DNA from: Streptomyces rimosus subsp. rimosus
GTDB lineage: Bacteria; Actinomycetota; Actinomycetes; Streptomycetales; Streptomycetaceae
Assembly: GCF_000720725.1 (NCBI RefSeq)
Contig: NZ_JOCQ01000013.1
Location: 62,001 to 126,000, forward strand
DNA: 64,000 nucleotides
Direction: 5' to 3'
A model generated the notes under the pieces. The model was not told the origin of the DNA and did no database searches. It saw nothing but the letters and a program-made list of their open reading frames with translations. Positions 57,700 to 64,000 of this stretch are shown here, piece after piece. Position numbers and translations under genes: made by a program. The number at the start of each line of letters is the position of its first letter. The stretch's first letter is position 1.

Positions 57700-58521
57700 C
57701 TACCCGACGCGCTCCGGGAGCGCCGCGAGAAAGGCGGTCAGGGCGGCGTTGAAGGTGTCCGGCTGCTCCAGGTTGGGCAGGTGGGCGGCGTCCTCGATGA
57801 CCGCGAGGCGGGCGTCCGGAATGCGGTCCCGCAGGAACTCGGCGTCGGCGACCGGCGTATATGTGTCGTCGCGGCCGACAACGACCAGGGCCGGGACGGC
57901 GAGGCCGGCCAACGTAGCGGTGTAATCCGGGCGTTCGGCGCGGCCCCGCTGTGCCGCGGCGGCGCCCTCGGGCGGCGTGCCGCGCATCATCCGGCGTACG
58001 TGCTCCGCCACCGCGGGACGGTCGGCGATGGTGCGCGGCGCGATCATCTTGTCCAGGACCTCTTCCGTGTAGCCGCCCATGCCCTCGCACAGCAGCCGGT
58101 CGGCCATGGCGTTGCGGGCGCGGCGGCCCTCGGGTGTCTCGGCGTGGGCGAAGGTGTCCGCGAGGACGAGGGCGCGCAGCCGGTGGGGGAAGCGGCGGGC
58201 GCACTCCATGACGATCTGGCCGCCCATCGACAGGCCGCCGAGGACGATCCGCTCCGACACCCCCAGGTGGTCCAGGAGCGCGGCGAGGTCGGCCGCGAAG
58301 ACCTCCAGGCGGGTGGTGCCCGGCACGACCTGGGAAGCGCCGTAGCCGCGCAGGTCGGGGACGATCACGCGGTGGCCGGCGGCGGCCAGGGCGGCGGTCT
58401 GCGGGGCCCACATGGTGTGGTCGAAGGGGTTCCCGTGGACGAGGAGGACGGTCGCGCCGTCCGTGCCGCCGGTGTCCTCGTAGGTGAGAGTGATGCCGTT
58501 GACGGCAGCGGTACGCAGCAC
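57700..58521 (-). CDS. alpha/beta hydrolase
   Basis: A 273-residue serine hydrolase: oxyanion VLLVHGNPFDHTMW, nucleophile VLGGLSMGGQIVME, acid VVVGRDDTYTPV, and catalytic His in VIEDAAHLPNLEQP. The fold is closest to 3-oxoadipate enol-lactonase/haloperoxidase-like hydrolases. The start is GTG 58521. It is divergent from a MocR regulator that probably controls it. Its stop codon is also part of the trpL promoter. Confidence 0.9.
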   Translation of the reverse strand: MLRTAAVNGITLTYEDTGGTDGATVLLVHGNPFDHTMWAPQTAALAAAGHRVIVPDLRGYGASQVVPGTTRLEVFAADLAALLDHLGVSERIVLGGLSMGGQIVMECARRFPHRLRALVLADTFAHAETPEGRRARNAMADRLLCEGMGGYTEEVLDKMIAPRTIADRPAVAEHVRRMMRGTPPEGAAAAQRGRAERPDYTATLAGLAVPALVVVGRDDTYTPVADAEFLRDRIPDARLAVIEDAAHLPNLEQPDTFNAALTAFLAALPERVG

Positions 58522-58600
58522 AACTTGCCCCTGTTCGATGAAAGTTCAGTGGAACTCGGCCGGTGGCCTGTTGACGGCCCGATGCTATGAGGCGCATCAT

Positions 58601-58638
58601 CTCGGTGCAATAAAAACATTGCTCTCGGTGCAATTGCT
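58601..58638. promoter_or_regulatory. repeat cluster, probable MocR operator
   Basis: Direct repeat CTCGGTGCAAT at 58601-58611 and 58624-58634, 23 bases apart (about two helical turns), with GCAAT/ATTGC dyads between and after (GCAATTGC at the right end). It lies in the divergent promoter between the hydrolase and the MocR gene. MocR proteins typically bind direct repeats. Confidence 0.6.
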
Positions 58639-58658
58639 CTGACGGAAGAGGAGGATCG

Positions 58659-60041
58659 GTGGAGGACTACCAGCGCATCGCCGACGCCGTCGCGGCCGAC
58701 ATCGCCGCCGGGCGGCTGCGCCCCGGCGACCGGCTCGCCACCCAGCGCGCCTTCGCCCGCGCCCACGGCATCGCCAACTCCACCGCCTCCCGCGTCTACC
58801 GGGAGCTGGTCCGCCGGGGGCTGACCGTCGGCGAGGTCGGCCGCGGCACCTACGTACGCGCCGCGCAGCACAGCCCCGGGCCCGCGCTGGCCGAGCCCGC
58901 CGACCCGGCCCGCCGCCCCCGTGTCAACCTCGAACTGAACTACCCCGAGGCCCCCGGGCAGGCCGGCCTCCTCGCCCAGGGCCTGGCGCCCCTGCTGCGC
59001 CCCGACGTGCTGAGCGCCGCGCTGACGGTCGCCCCCGCCACCGGCTCCCCGGCCGCCCGCGAAGCCTGCGCCGCCCTCCTGGCCCGCGCGGACTTCCGGC
59101 CCGACCCGGACGGCCTGCTGTTCGCGGGCAACGGGCGCCAGGCCATCGCGGGCGCGCTCGCCGCGCTGGTGCCGCGCGGCGGGCGCCTGGGCGTCGAAGC
59201 GCTCACGTATCCGCTGGTCAAGTCGGTCGCCGCCCGGCTGGGCGTCACTCTCGTACCGCTGGCCGGTGACGCGTACGGCCTGCTGCCCGACGCCGTACGG
59301 ACCGCCCACCGCAGCGCCCCGCTGCACGCCGTCTACCTCCAGCCGACGCTGCACAACCCGCTCGGCGTGACCATGCCGGCCGAGCGCCGGGCCGAGCTGG
59401 CCGGCACCCTCCGCGCGCTGGACCTGTGGGCCGTCGAGGACGCCGTCTGGTCCTTCCTGCTGGACGACGACCGGCAGGAAGGCCTCCCGCCGCTGGCCGC
59501 GCTCGCCCCCGAGCGCACACTCCTGGTCGACAGCCTCTCCAAGCGCCTGTCGCCCGGCCTGACCGTCGGCCTGGTCCTGGCGCCGCCCGCATACGCCGAG
59601 CGGGTCGCCGCCGCCCTGCGCTCCGGCGGCTGGACGGCCGGCGCCTTCGCCCTGAACGCGGCGGTCCGCTGGCTGCACGACGGCGTGGTCGCCACGATCG
59701 TGGAGGCCAAGCGCCGGGACGCCGCCGCCCGGCAGGCCCTGGTCCGCGAGCACCTCGCCGGATTCCGTGTCCATGCCGACCCGTCCGCCTACTTCGCCTG
59801 GTGGGAGCTGCCCGCGCCGTGGCGCGCCGAGACCTTCCTCGCGGCCGCCGCCCGGCGCGGCATCGCCGTCACCCCGGGCGCCGCCTTTGCCGTCGGCCCG
59901 GAGGGCGCGCACGGCGCCGCCCCCGCCCCGGGCGCCGTCCGCGTCGCCCTCGCCGCCCCGCCCGCCGACGAGCTGGCGTACGCGCTGGCCGCGCTCGCCG
60001 CCATCGCCCGGGGCAACCCGGAGGACTCCGAACCGGACTGA
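58659..60041 (+). CDS. MocR family regulator (GntR helix-turn-helix plus aminotransferase domain)
   Basis: A 460-residue MocR/PdxR-like protein. The N-terminal winged helix has RIADAVAADIAAGRLRPGD, LATQRAFARAHGIANSTASR and VGRGTYVRA. The C-terminal fold type I domain has GRQAIAGALAALVPRGG, YLQPTLHNPLGVTM and the PLP lysine in LVDSLSKRLSPGL. It senses PLP or an amino compound. GTG 58659 after GAAGAGGAGGATCG. It is divergent from the hydrolase at 57700, its likely target. Confidence 0.9.
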   Translation: MEDYQRIADAVAADIAAGRLRPGDRLATQRAFARAHGIANSTASRVYRELVRRGLTVGEVGRGTYVRAAQHSPGPALAEPADPARRPRVNLELNYPEAPGQAGLLAQGLAPLLRPDVLSAALTVAPATGSPAAREACAALLARADFRPDPDGLLFAGNGRQAIAGALAALVPRGGRLGVEALTYPLVKSVAARLGVTLVPLAGDAYGLLPDAVRTAHRSAPLHAVYLQPTLHNPLGVTMPAERRAELAGTLRALDLWAVEDAVWSFLLDDDRQEGLPPLAALAPERTLLVDSLSKRLSPGLTVGLVLAPPAYAERVAAALRSGGWTAGAFALNAAVRWLHDGVVATIVEAKRRDAAARQALVREHLAGFRVHADPSAYFAWWELPAPWRAETFLAAAARRGIAVTPGAAFAVGPEGAHGAAPAPGAVRVALAAPPADELAYALAALAAIARGNPEDSEPD

Positions 60042-60120
60042 GCGCCCCTGACCGCGTCCGCGGCAGTGGGAGCTTCGTCTCACATCCCGGTCGGCGAGAT
60101 GGACCCCTGTCCGGACCCCG

Positions 60121-60126
60121 TAAAGT
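60121..60126 (+). promoter_or_regulatory. -10 element TAAAGT of a probable leaderless transcript
   Basis: TAAAGT ends seven bases before the GTG at 60134, so transcription would begin on the start codon. The -35 is unclear. Confidence 0.45.
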
Positions 60127-60133
60127 TTGACGC

Positions 60134-61483
60134 GTGACCGTGAACGCTGAAATCCACGCCGGTGGCAACACCTGGCGAGACCTGCCCGCGGCGCAGCAGC
60201 CCGAATGGCCGGACCAAGAGGCTCTGCGCGATGTGATCGCCGAGCTGGAGTCCTATCCGCCGCTCGTCTTCGCCGGCGAGTGCGACCAGCTGCGCGAGCG
60301 CCTGGGAGCGGTCGCCCGGGGTGAGGCGTTCCTGCTCCAGGGCGGCGACTGCGCGGAGGCGTTCGACGCCGTCTCGGCCGAGCACATCCGCAACAAGCTC
60401 AAGACCCTGCTCCAGATGGGCGCGGTCCTCACGTACGCCGGGTCGGTCCCGGTCGTCAAGGTGGGCCGGATCGCCGGCCAGTACAGCAAGCCGCGCTCCA
60501 AGCCGACCGAGACCCGCGACGGCGTGACGCTGCCGACCTACCGCGGCGACTCCGTCAACGGCTTCGAGTTCACCGAGGCGGCCCGCGTCCCGGACCCGCA
60601 GCGCCTGAAGCGGATGTACCACGCCTCCGCCGCGACGCTGAACCTGGTGCGCGCCTTCACCACCGGCGGCTACGCCGACCTGCGCCAGGTGCACGCCTGG
60701 AACCAGGACTTCGTGAAGTCCTCCCCGTCCGGGCAGCGTTACGAGGCGCTGGCGCGCGAGATCGACCGCGCGCTGAACTTCATGAACGCCTGCGGGGTGG
60801 ACCCGGAGGAGTTCAAGACGGTGGAGTTCTACTCCTCCCACGAGGCGCTCGTGCTGGACTACGAGTCCGCGCTGACCCGTACGGACTCCCGCACCGGCAA
60901 GCTCTACGACGTCTCCGGCCACATGGTCTGGATCGGTGAGCGCACCCGCCAACTGGACGGCGCGCACATCGAGTTCGCCTCCCGCATCCGCAACCCGATC
61001 GGCGTCAAGCTGGGCCCGACGACGACCGCCGAGGACGCGCTCACCCTCATCGAGCGCCTGGACCCGGAGCGCGAGCCGGGCCGGCTGACCTTCATCACCC
61101 GCATGGGCGCGGACAAGATCCGCGACAAGCTGCCCGAGCTGGTCGAGAAGGTCACCGCCTCCGGCGCCAAGGTCGCCTGGATCTGCGACCCGATGCACGG
61201 CAACACCTTCGAGGCCGCCTCCGGTCACAAGACCCGGCGCTTCGACGACGTGCTGGACGAGGTCAAGGGCTTCTTCGAGGTGCACAAGGGCCTCGGCACC
61301 CACCCGGGCGGCATCCACGTGGAGCTGACCGGCGACGATGTCACCGAGTGCGTCGGCGGCGGCGACGAAATCTTCGTCGACGACCTCCACCAGCGCTACG
61401 AGACCGCCTGCGACCCGCGGCTCAACCGCAGCCAGTCGCTGGACCTGGCGTTCCTGGTGGCGGAGATGTACCGGGACCAGTAG
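60134..61483 (+). CDS. class II 3-deoxy-7-phosphoheptulonate synthase
   Basis: A 449-residue plant/actinobacterial-type DAHP synthase, the first shikimate enzyme, condensing phosphoenolpyruvate with erythrose 4-phosphate. Signatures: FLLQGGDCAEAF (metal Cys), KVGRIAGQYSKPRS, YRGDSVNGFE, EFYSSHEALVLDYE, HMVWIGERTRQLDGAH, IRNPIGVKLGP, ITRMGADKIRDKLP, CDPMHGNTFE and HPGGIHVELTGDDVTECVGG. GTG 60134 appears leaderless; GTG 60140 is possible. It lies near trpEG, consistent with aromatic amino acid supply. Confidence 0.96.
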   Translation: MTVNAEIHAGGNTWRDLPAAQQPEWPDQEALRDVIAELESYPPLVFAGECDQLRERLGAVARGEAFLLQGGDCAEAFDAVSAEHIRNKLKTLLQMGAVLTYAGSVPVVKVGRIAGQYSKPRSKPTETRDGVTLPTYRGDSVNGFEFTEAARVPDPQRLKRMYHASAATLNLVRAFTTGGYADLRQVHAWNQDFVKSSPSGQRYEALAREIDRALNFMNACGVDPEEFKTVEFYSSHEALVLDYESALTRTDSRTGKLYDVSGHMVWIGERTRQLDGAHIEFASRIRNPIGVKLGPTTTAEDALTLIERLDPEREPGRLTFITRMGADKIRDKLPELVEKVTASGAKVAWICDPMHGNTFEAASGHKTRRFDDVLDEVKGFFEVHKGLGTHPGGIHVELTGDDVTECVGGGDEIFVDDLHQRYETACDPRLNRSQSLDLAFLVAEMYRDQ

Positions 61484-61515
61484 CCCGGCCGGGCCCGGTG
61501 GGCCCCGTGGACACC

Positions 61516-61551
61516 CGATGGGGCGCGGATCACAGGATTCGCGCCCCATCG
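61516..61551 (+). terminator. terminator after DAHP synthase
   Basis: Perfect 12-base stem CGATGGGGCGCG / CGCGCCCCATCG; the 12-base loop can pair further (GATC/GATT). Confidence 0.85.
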
Positions 61552-61578
61552 CCGTTGTTACCGGACTTTCGTCCCGGG

Positions 61579-61597
61579 TAAGGTAAGGGTAACCTCA
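61579..61597. promoter_or_regulatory. iron box (DmdR1/IdeR-type)
   Basis: TAAGGTAAGGGTAACCTCA matches the iron box TTAGGTTAGGCTAACCTAA at 15 of 19 positions by eye. It lies 30 bases before the Bfd start, where a DtxR-family repressor with iron would block transcription. Confidence 0.75.
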
Positions 61598-61627
61598 CCG
61601 CGGAACAGGTCGACGGAGGTGACCCGC

Positions 61628-61951
61628 GTGTACGTCTGCTCGTGCTTCGGCATCACGGAGCAGCAAGTCCGTGACCACGCGGAATCCGGCGCCTGCACCC
61701 CGCGCCAGATAGCCTCCGCCTGCAAGGCCGGCACCGACTGCGGCGGCTGCGTGCGCCGCATCCAGGCGCTGCTCGGGCGCGGCGCGTGCCCCCGGCGCGA
61801 GCTGATCGACCAGGGCGCGCCGCAGCCGCTGGGTGCCGAGGTGCCCGAGCTGCCGGCCGCCGGGGCGCGCGACACCTACGGCACGACGCCCGGCGCGATC
61901 CCGGGTGCTGCCCCGGACGCGGTGCCCGACGCCCTGCCCGAAGCGGCCTGA
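61628..61951 (+). CDS. bacterioferritin-associated ferredoxin (Bfd-like)
   Basis: A 107-residue protein. The first 60 residues are a BFD [2Fe-2S] domain: VYVCSCFGITEQQVRDHAE with the CxC pair, then CKAGTDCGGCVRRIQALL with the CxxC pair. Bfd reduces ferric iron in bacterioferritin to release it. The last 45 residues are a Pro/Ala-rich tail (GAIPGAAPDAVPDALPEAA) not found in the 64-residue E. coli protein. GTG 61628 has GGAGGTGA at eight bases; GTG 61619 overlaps this site and is rejected. The bfr gene converges on it and an iron box lies upstream. Confidence 0.88.
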   Translation: MYVCSCFGITEQQVRDHAESGACTPRQIASACKAGTDCGGCVRRIQALLGRGACPRRELIDQGAPQPLGAEVPELPAAGARDTYGTTPGAIPGAAPDAVPDALPEAA

Positions 61952-61975
61952 CCTCGGCCCGGACCGGCCGGCGAC

Positions 61976-62014
61976 CTTGCAGGAACGGTTTGCAGGAACG
62001 GTTTGCCGGAGCGG
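61976..62014. repeat. three 13-bp tandem repeats between bfd and bfr
   Basis: Unit TTTGCAGGAACGG: copy 1 (first base C) 61976-61988, copy 2 exact 61989-62001, copy 3 TTTGCCGGAGCGG 62002-62014. It ends one base before the bfr stop. Confidence 0.8.
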
Positions 62015-62015
62015 C

Positions 62016-62495
62016 TCAGCTGTCCGGCTGCTCGATGACCTGGGCGATGTACAGCGGCTCGCCCAGCTTCTCCACCAGATCGAGCTGGGTGTCCAGATAG
62101 TCGATGTGGTGCTCCTCGTCGGCCAGGATGCTCTCGAAGATGTTGGCCGACGTGATGTCCCCCTTGGCCCGCATCAGCTCGATGCCCCGCTTGAGGCGGT
62201 CGATCGCCTCCACCTCGATCTGCCGGTCCGCCTGGAACATCTCGGTGACCGTCTGCCCCACCCGGACGTGGAAGAGTCGCTGATAATTGGGCAGCCCGTC
62301 CAGGAAGAGAATGCGGTCCGTGAGGATCTCCGCGTGCTTCATCTCGTCGAACGACTCGTGCCGGGTGTACTTGGCCAGCTTGTGCCAGCCGTTGTTCTCC
62401 TGCATCTTCGCGTGCAGGAAGTACTGATTGATCGCGGTCAGCTCGGCGGTCAGCTGCTCGTTGAGGAATTCGATGACCTCGGGGTCGCCCTGCAT
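62016..62495 (-). CDS. bfr: bacterioferritin
   Basis: A 159-residue ferritin-like four-helix protein. Ferroxidase ligands: Glu in LTAELTAINQYF, Glu/His in HESFDEMKHAE (which also carries the haem-binding Met), Glu in ADRQIEVEAIDRL and Glu/His in LADEEHHIDYLD. It stores iron as a 24-mer cage with haem at dimer interfaces. ATG 62495 after AAGGAGCCCG. It converges on bfd, its reductant. Confidence 0.97.
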   Translation of the reverse strand: MQGDPEVIEFLNEQLTAELTAINQYFLHAKMQENNGWHKLAKYTRHESFDEMKHAEILTDRILFLDGLPNYQRLFHVRVGQTVTEMFQADRQIEVEAIDRLKRGIELMRAKGDITSANIFESILADEEHHIDYLDTQLDLVEKLGEPLYIAQVIEQPDS

Positions 62496-62641
62496 GGCAG
62501 CGGGCTCCTTCCACGCGAGTACTGGCAGGTGCCGCGCATCCTTGCACCGTCGTGAGCTGGGCGTCCAGTAAGTGCACGCTTAGTGCGAGTTGCCCGAATC
62601 GCTGCCGCCCTGGTCATCGGCACCCCCGAGGGTCTGACACC

Positions 62642-63274
62642 ATGGGGAGCATGGGTCAGCCCGAAAGCCGCGAAGCGGAGCATCCTCAGCTGCCTCCGGG
62701 GCAGCGACTGCAACGGGGATGGCCGGTCACGCATTACGGCCCGGTGCCGAAATTCCGGCCGGAACGCTGGGAGTTCCGGGCTTTCGGCGCCACCGCGGAC
62801 GGCGGCAAGCACTGCTGGACGCACGAGGAATTCTCGGCGCTGCCCTATACGACCGTGGTCGCCGACATGCACTGCGTCACGAAGTTCAGCATGCTCGGCG
62901 CCGAATGGGGCGGCGTGTCCACCCGCACCGTCCTCGACCTCGCGCCGCCGGCCCCGGATGTCACCCATGTGATGGTGTGGGCCGAGTACGGATTCAGTTC
63001 GAACCTGAAACTGGCCGATTTCGCCGACGCCAAGTCGCTGTTCGCCACCCACCGCTCGGGCGAGCCGCTCACCGCCGAGCACGGCTTCCCGGTCCGGCTG
63101 ATCGTCCCGCACCTGTACGCCTGGAAAGGGCCCAAATGGGTGCGCGGCATCGAGTACATGACGGCCGACCGCCGCGGCTTCTGGGAGGAGCGCGGCTACC
63201 ACAACCTCGGTGACCCGTGGCGCGAGCAGCGCTACTCGTACCAGGAGGAACCGGGGGACGGGCCGGAGCTGTAG
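62642..63274 (+). CDS. sulfite oxidase-type molybdopterin-dependent oxidoreductase
   Basis: A 210-residue molybdopterin domain protein of the YedY/sulfite oxidase family. It has GWPVTHYGPVPKFRPERWEF, the metal-binding Cys in VVADMHCVTKFSMLGAEWGG (cut into two conserved blocks), GEPLTAEHGFPVRLIVPHLY and GPKWVRGIEYM. There is no signal peptide, haem or dimerisation domain, so it is a compact cytosolic form; substrate unknown. ATG 62642 is listed; ATG 62651 would remove three residues. Confidence 0.9.
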   Translation: MGSMGQPESREAEHPQLPPGQRLQRGWPVTHYGPVPKFRPERWEFRAFGATADGGKHCWTHEEFSALPYTTVVADMHCVTKFSMLGAEWGGVSTRTVLDLAPPAPDVTHVMVWAEYGFSSNLKLADFADAKSLFATHRSGEPLTAEHGFPVRLIVPHLYAWKGPKWVRGIEYMTADRRGFWEERGYHNLGDPWREQRYSYQEEPGDGPEL

Positions 63275-63328
63275 CGCGTCCGGGGCCGCCGGAAAGGGCC
63301 CGGGGAACGGCCGGAATCCGGGCGGCGC

Positions 63329-63805
63329 TCAGTGGTACCGGTGTGCTACGGCGTGTCCCTTGCCGCGGGAGATCATCCACCGGTTCACCGGCGTGGTCAC
63401 GACGAACGCCAGGGCCAGTGACAGTGCCAGCGTCCACCAGAACAGGACGTCGGACAGCGCCGCGTCCAGCGCCCCCGGGATCAGCGCGATCACCCCGTTG
63501 TCGATCAGCTCCATGACCGCGATGGACAGGGTGTCGGCGGCCAGCGCGACCCGTACGGCGGCCCGCAGGCCCAGTCCGGAGCCGAGCACGCCGCGCAGCG
63601 TGAGGGTGTAGCCGAAGGCGAAGGCGAGCACCACCGCGAGCACCATCGTCGGGGCGTTGTGCCAGCTCAGAGCCGTACCGACGACCATGCCCAGGATCTC
63701 GCCGAGGGCGCAGCCGGTCAGGCAGTGCAGCGTCGCGCGGGCCGCGGCGCCCCAGCCGGACGCCGCGTGCCCGCCGTGCTCGTGCTCTTCGGGTGCCTGG
63801 TGCAT
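63329..63805 (-). CDS. DUF4396 membrane protein
   Basis: A 158-residue protein with a His-rich N-terminus (MHQAPEEHEHGGHAAS) and four helices: LHCLTGCALGEILGMVVGTA, MVLAVVLAFAFGYTLTL, AADTLSIAVMELIDNGVIA, and DVLFWWTLALSLALAFVVTTP. It ends in VNRWMISRGKGHAVAHRYH. This layout is that of DUF4396, often found near copper or metal genes; the His-rich ends could bind metal. ATG 63805. Confidence 0.87.
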   Translation of the reverse strand: MHQAPEEHEHGGHAASGWGAAARATLHCLTGCALGEILGMVVGTALSWHNAPTMVLAVVLAFAFGYTLTLRGVLGSGLGLRAAVRVALAADTLSIAVMELIDNGVIALIPGALDAALSDVLFWWTLALSLALAFVVTTPVNRWMISRGKGHAVAHRYH

Positions 63806-63826
63806 CGGTACGCCCAGGCTGCCACC

Positions 63827-64000
63827 TCAGGCCGGGCGGCGCAGGTCCTTCAGGCGCGCCACGTCCGCCGCGTGGCCCTCCTTGCCGCCCGGCGTCTCGA
63901 TCACCAGCGGCACGCCCTGCGTGGCCGGGTGCCGGAACAGCTCGCCGAACGGTTCGGCACCGATGTGCCCGGAGCCGATGTTCTCGTGGCGGTCCTTGTG
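63827..64000 (-). CDS. deoxyribonuclease IV (endonuclease IV), C-terminal fragment
   Basis: The last 57 codons of a gene that enters from beyond 64000. It reads HKDRHENIGSGHIGAEPFGE, then GVPLVIETPGGKEGHAADVA and ends LRRPA. The DRHENIGxGxIG block contributes metal-binding Asp and His, and ETPG the last Glu, as in endonuclease IV (AP endonuclease, base excision repair). It is too truncated to show the rest of the zinc sites. Confidence 0.9.
   Translation of the reverse strand, partial: HKDRHENIGSGHIGAEPFGELFRHPATQGVPLVIETPGGKEGHAADVARLKDLRRPA

Noticed and set aside
1..64000. CRISPR arrays, tRNA or rRNA genes, insertion sequences, phage attachment sites, secondary-metabolite clusters
   Set aside because: None seen: no regularly spaced direct repeats, no tRNA-like cloverleaf noticed, no transposase, integrase, PKS or NRPS motifs. 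A covariance-model and profile search would be needed to exclude small RNAs.

Overview
The window is a piece of the core chromosome of a Streptomyces or a very close relative. The sequence is very GC-rich, GTG starts are common, and the gene neighbourhood is characteristic: a split cytochrome c oxidase locus (ctaCDF ... ctaE-qcrCAB), trpD beside qcrB, a TrpE-TrpG fusion behind a Trp-Trp-Trp leader peptide, class II DAHP synthase, the macS-macR pair, glucokinase and two NlpC/P60 hydrolases. From memory this matches the Streptomyces coelicolor SCO2110-SCO2170 block read backwards. That is recollection and was not searched.

Layout. 1-3.2 kb: the start of an ABC transporter, a methyltransferase translationally coupled to a DUF3043 protein, then pspA-pspAA (envelope stress). 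3.4-10.3 kb: a histidine kinase and its probable response regulator, separated by a MerR regulator and a polysaccharide deacetylase interrupted by an in-frame TGA, followed by an AcrB-like RND permease. 10.4-13.1 kb: a small RelE/ParE toxin-antitoxin pair, nadA with a symmetric operator-like region, and erpA. 13.1-17.6 kb: a membrane-anchored protein, a PfkB-type kinase and a cysteine desulfurase fused to a TusA domain. 17.8-27.3 kb: the respiratory block (ctaC-ctaD-ctaF, an L,D-transpeptidase, a receiver-like protein, ctaE-qcrC-qcrA-qcrB), the terminal part of the aerobic electron chain with its bc1 complex. 27.4-31.4 kb: trpD, a SAM-IV riboswitch and methionine-rich mini-ORF ahead of a class V aminotransferase, then a lone Lrp ligand domain and a rhomboid protease.

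31.6-44.7 kb: a zinc ribbon protein, a NYN nuclease-like protein, two tandem NlpC/P60 peptidoglycan hydrolases (the first behind a long structured leader), a metalloprotease lipoprotein, two glycosyltransferases of PIM/lipoglycan type, a long-chain acyl-CoA ligase, a phosphoesterase, and an SRPBCC/ArsA-like pair. 44.8-54.4 kb: DUF5304, glucokinase, an EEP-family hydrolase, a GDSL lipase, an alpha/beta hydrolase, a PlsC acyltransferase, macS-macR and 6-phosphofructokinase. 54.6-64 kb: D-2-hydroxyacid dehydrogenase, trpEG with its attenuator, a hydrolase divergent from a MocR regulator, DAHP synthase, an iron-box-controlled Bfd ferredoxin facing bacterioferritin, a molybdopterin oxidoreductase, a DUF4396 membrane protein and the end of endonuclease IV.

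Most genes are housekeeping. I found no biosynthetic cluster, prophage, transposon, CRISPR array, rRNA or tRNA. The most unusual signal is a pair of 58-bp imperfectly palindromic elements inserted in the same reading phase into two unrelated proteins (class V aminotransferase and EEP hydrolase), each adding a similar 19-residue peptide. This looks like a protein-coding palindromic repeat. Other points: a six-codon Met-rich ORF just downstream of the SAM riboswitch, a palindrome centred on the ctaE start codon, a CTG start overlapping a stop codon, and the TGG-to-TGA lesion in the deacetylase.
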